Assembly: GCF_001620065.1 (NCBI RefSeq)
Contig: NZ_LQGV01000002.1
Location: forward strand, 62,001 to 126,000
Length of the DNA: 64,000 bases
Source: Microbacterium sp. TNHR37B
GTDB taxonomy: Bacteria > Actinomycetota > Actinomycetes > Actinomycetales > Microbacteriaceae
Reading direction: 5' to 3'
Shown one piece after another: positions 63,153 to 64,000 of this stretch. The translations under genes and the position numbers were made by a program. The notes beneath the pieces are model-generated. The model had not been told where the DNA came from and did no database searches. It saw only the letters and a program-made list of their open reading frames with translations. Every line of letters begins with the position of its first letter. Positions within the stretch are counted from its first letter, which is position 1.

Positions 63153-63759
63153 GCCGATCGACGCCGACACCGGAGAGGACGTGCCGCTGCGTTCCCAGGC
63201 ACCCGCCGATGTGACCGAGCGCATTGAGGCGATCCTGCTCGTCGTCGATGAGCCCCAGAGCCTCGTGGCGCTCGCCGCCGCCGTGGGATCTCCCGTTCCC
63301 GCCGTGCGCCAAGCCGTCGAGCGGCTCGTGGACGACTACGACGGAAAGGCCGGGGGACCGCGTCGAGGATTCGAGCTCCGCGAGGTCGGGGGCGGATGGC
63401 GGCTCTACGTCCGCGAGGAGCACGACGACCTCGTGAGCGAGTTCGTCAACGCGCAGGCACCCACGCGCCTCTCGCAAGCGGCGCTGGAGACCCTCGCCGT
63501 GATCGCGTACAAGCAGCCCGTCACGCGCAGCCAGGTCGCCTCCATCCGCGCCGTCAACGTCGATTCGGTCGTGCGGACGCTCGTCGCCCGCGGCCTCATC
63601 ACCGAGCTCTACACCGACCCCGAGACCGGTGCGATCAACTACGGCACGACCGATGCGCTGCTCGTGAACCTCGGCATCAACTCGATCGACGAGCTGCCCC
63701 ACATCTCGCCGCTCCTCGACGACGGCGCCGACGGATTCGAGAGCGAGGCGTTGCGATGA
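63142..63759 (+). CDS. scpB: Segregation and condensation protein B
   Basis: ScpB forms a dimer of winged-helix proteins that binds ScpA in SMC-ScpAB. The 205-residue protein has two winged helices: TERIEAILLVVDEPQSLVALAAAV and SQAALETLAVIAYKQPVTRSQVASIRAV. The RGLITELYTDP segment is conserved. It overlaps scpA by 11 bp and the pseudouridine synthase gene by four (ATGA). Confidence 0.93.
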   Translation: MTDEPIDADTGEDVPLRSQAPADVTERIEAILLVVDEPQSLVALAAAVGSPVPAVRQAVERLVDDYDGKAGGPRRGFELREVGGGWRLYVREEHDDLVSEFVNAQAPTRLSQAALETLAVIAYKQPVTRSQVASIRAVNVDSVVRTLVARGLITELYTDPETGAINYGTTDALLVNLGINSIDELPHISPLLDDGADGFESEALR

Positions 63760-64000
63760 CGGACGGAACCGAGGCGGAGGGCGTGCGGCTGCAGAAGGTG
63801 CTGGCCAATGCCGGCGTGGCCTCGCGCCGCGTGTGCGAGCAGTACATCGTGGAGGGCCGGGTGCGCGTCAACGGGCGCGTGGTGACCGAGCTCGGCACGC
63901 GCATCGATCCCACCGTGGACCTCGTCGACGTCGACGGCACGGCCGTGCAGCTGGACGCCACCAAGCGCTACGTGCTCCTCAACAAGCCGACCGGCGTCGT
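63756..64000 (+). CDS. rluB: 23S rRNA pseudouridine synthase (3' end outside window)
   Basis: Only the first 81 codons are present. They form the S4 RNA-binding domain (RLQKVLANAGVASRRVCEQYI, then GRVRVNGRVV) and the start of the RsuA/RluB catalytic domain (YVLLNKPTGVV). Position after scpB matches Rv1711, called RluB-like. RluB against RluE/F cannot be decided without the rest. Confidence 0.88.
   Translation, partial: MTDGTEAEGVRLQKVLANAGVASRRVCEQYIVEGRVRVNGRVVTELGTRIDPTVDLVDVDGTAVQLDATKRYVLLNKPTGV

Overview
The window is high-GC chromosomal backbone from an actinobacterium. The 16S rRNA gene, the absence of a tRNA in the 16S-23S spacer and the gene order all point to Microbacteriaceae, most likely Microbacterium. 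The genus is inferred from remembered 16S signatures, not from a search. Nearly all the DNA is coding, with typical operon overlaps (ATGA, GTGA, TGATG). I see no prophage, insertion sequence, CRISPR array, toxin-antitoxin pair, restriction or other defence locus, and no tRNA gene.

Layout. 1-3 kb: the 3' part of hflX and a convergent S9 peptidase. 3-6.5 kb: metF-metE for methionine synthesis. 6.5-7.9 kb: lexA and a divergent LysM membrane gene that looks like the SOS-linked division inhibitor found beside lexA in many Gram-positives. 7.9-11.8 kb: hisC-hisB-hisH-hisA and an SseB-like gene. 11.8-14.7 kb: a DUF1844 gene (minus), infC (ATC start codon)-rpmI-rplT, and an rRNA methyltransferase. 14.8-18.3 kb: a glutamate-type ABC importer. 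18.3-21.9 kb: pheS-pheT. 21.9-26.5 kb: an AAA ATPase, an ABC exporter and an SDR protein. 26.5-34.6 kb: a leaderless Arg-rich leader ORF, argC-J-B-D-F, an acyltransferase-like membrane gene and argH. 34.6-36.0 kb: satD and a membrane partner under a conspicuous AT-rich operator. 36-40 kb: tyrS, a DUF4184 gene, and a minus-strand CoA-transferase/HEAT pair. 40.2-45.8 kb: a complete rrn operon (16S-23S-5S) with promoter and terminator. 45.8-57.9 kb: a block in the same order as Mycobacterium tuberculosis Rv1691-Rv1701 (TPR protein, HAD phosphatase, small protein, tlyA, nadK, recN, large membrane protein, pyrG, NUDIX, xerD). 58-61 kb: VKOR, class-V aminotransferase and thioredoxin-fold membrane protein. 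61.4-64 kb: parA-scpA-scpB and the 5' part of a pseudouridine synthase gene, as in Rv1708-Rv1711.

Regulation. The most pervasive signal is a TANNNT (or GACAAT) -10 hexamer ending 6-8 nt before the chosen start codon of at least seventeen genes, the signature of leaderless mRNAs. It also settles several start codons (hisC, the rRNA methyltransferase, the glutamate ABC ATPase, parts of the arg region).

The best candidates for something undescribed are regulatory. One is a 24-codon ORF with six Arg codons near its end, just upstream of argC, in an arg cluster that lacks argR and argG. Another is the array of six TTATC/GATAA half-sites covering the -35 and -10 of satD, whose product ends in a helix-turn-helix. 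A third is a degenerate SOS-like box on the promoter of the LysM gene beside lexA.
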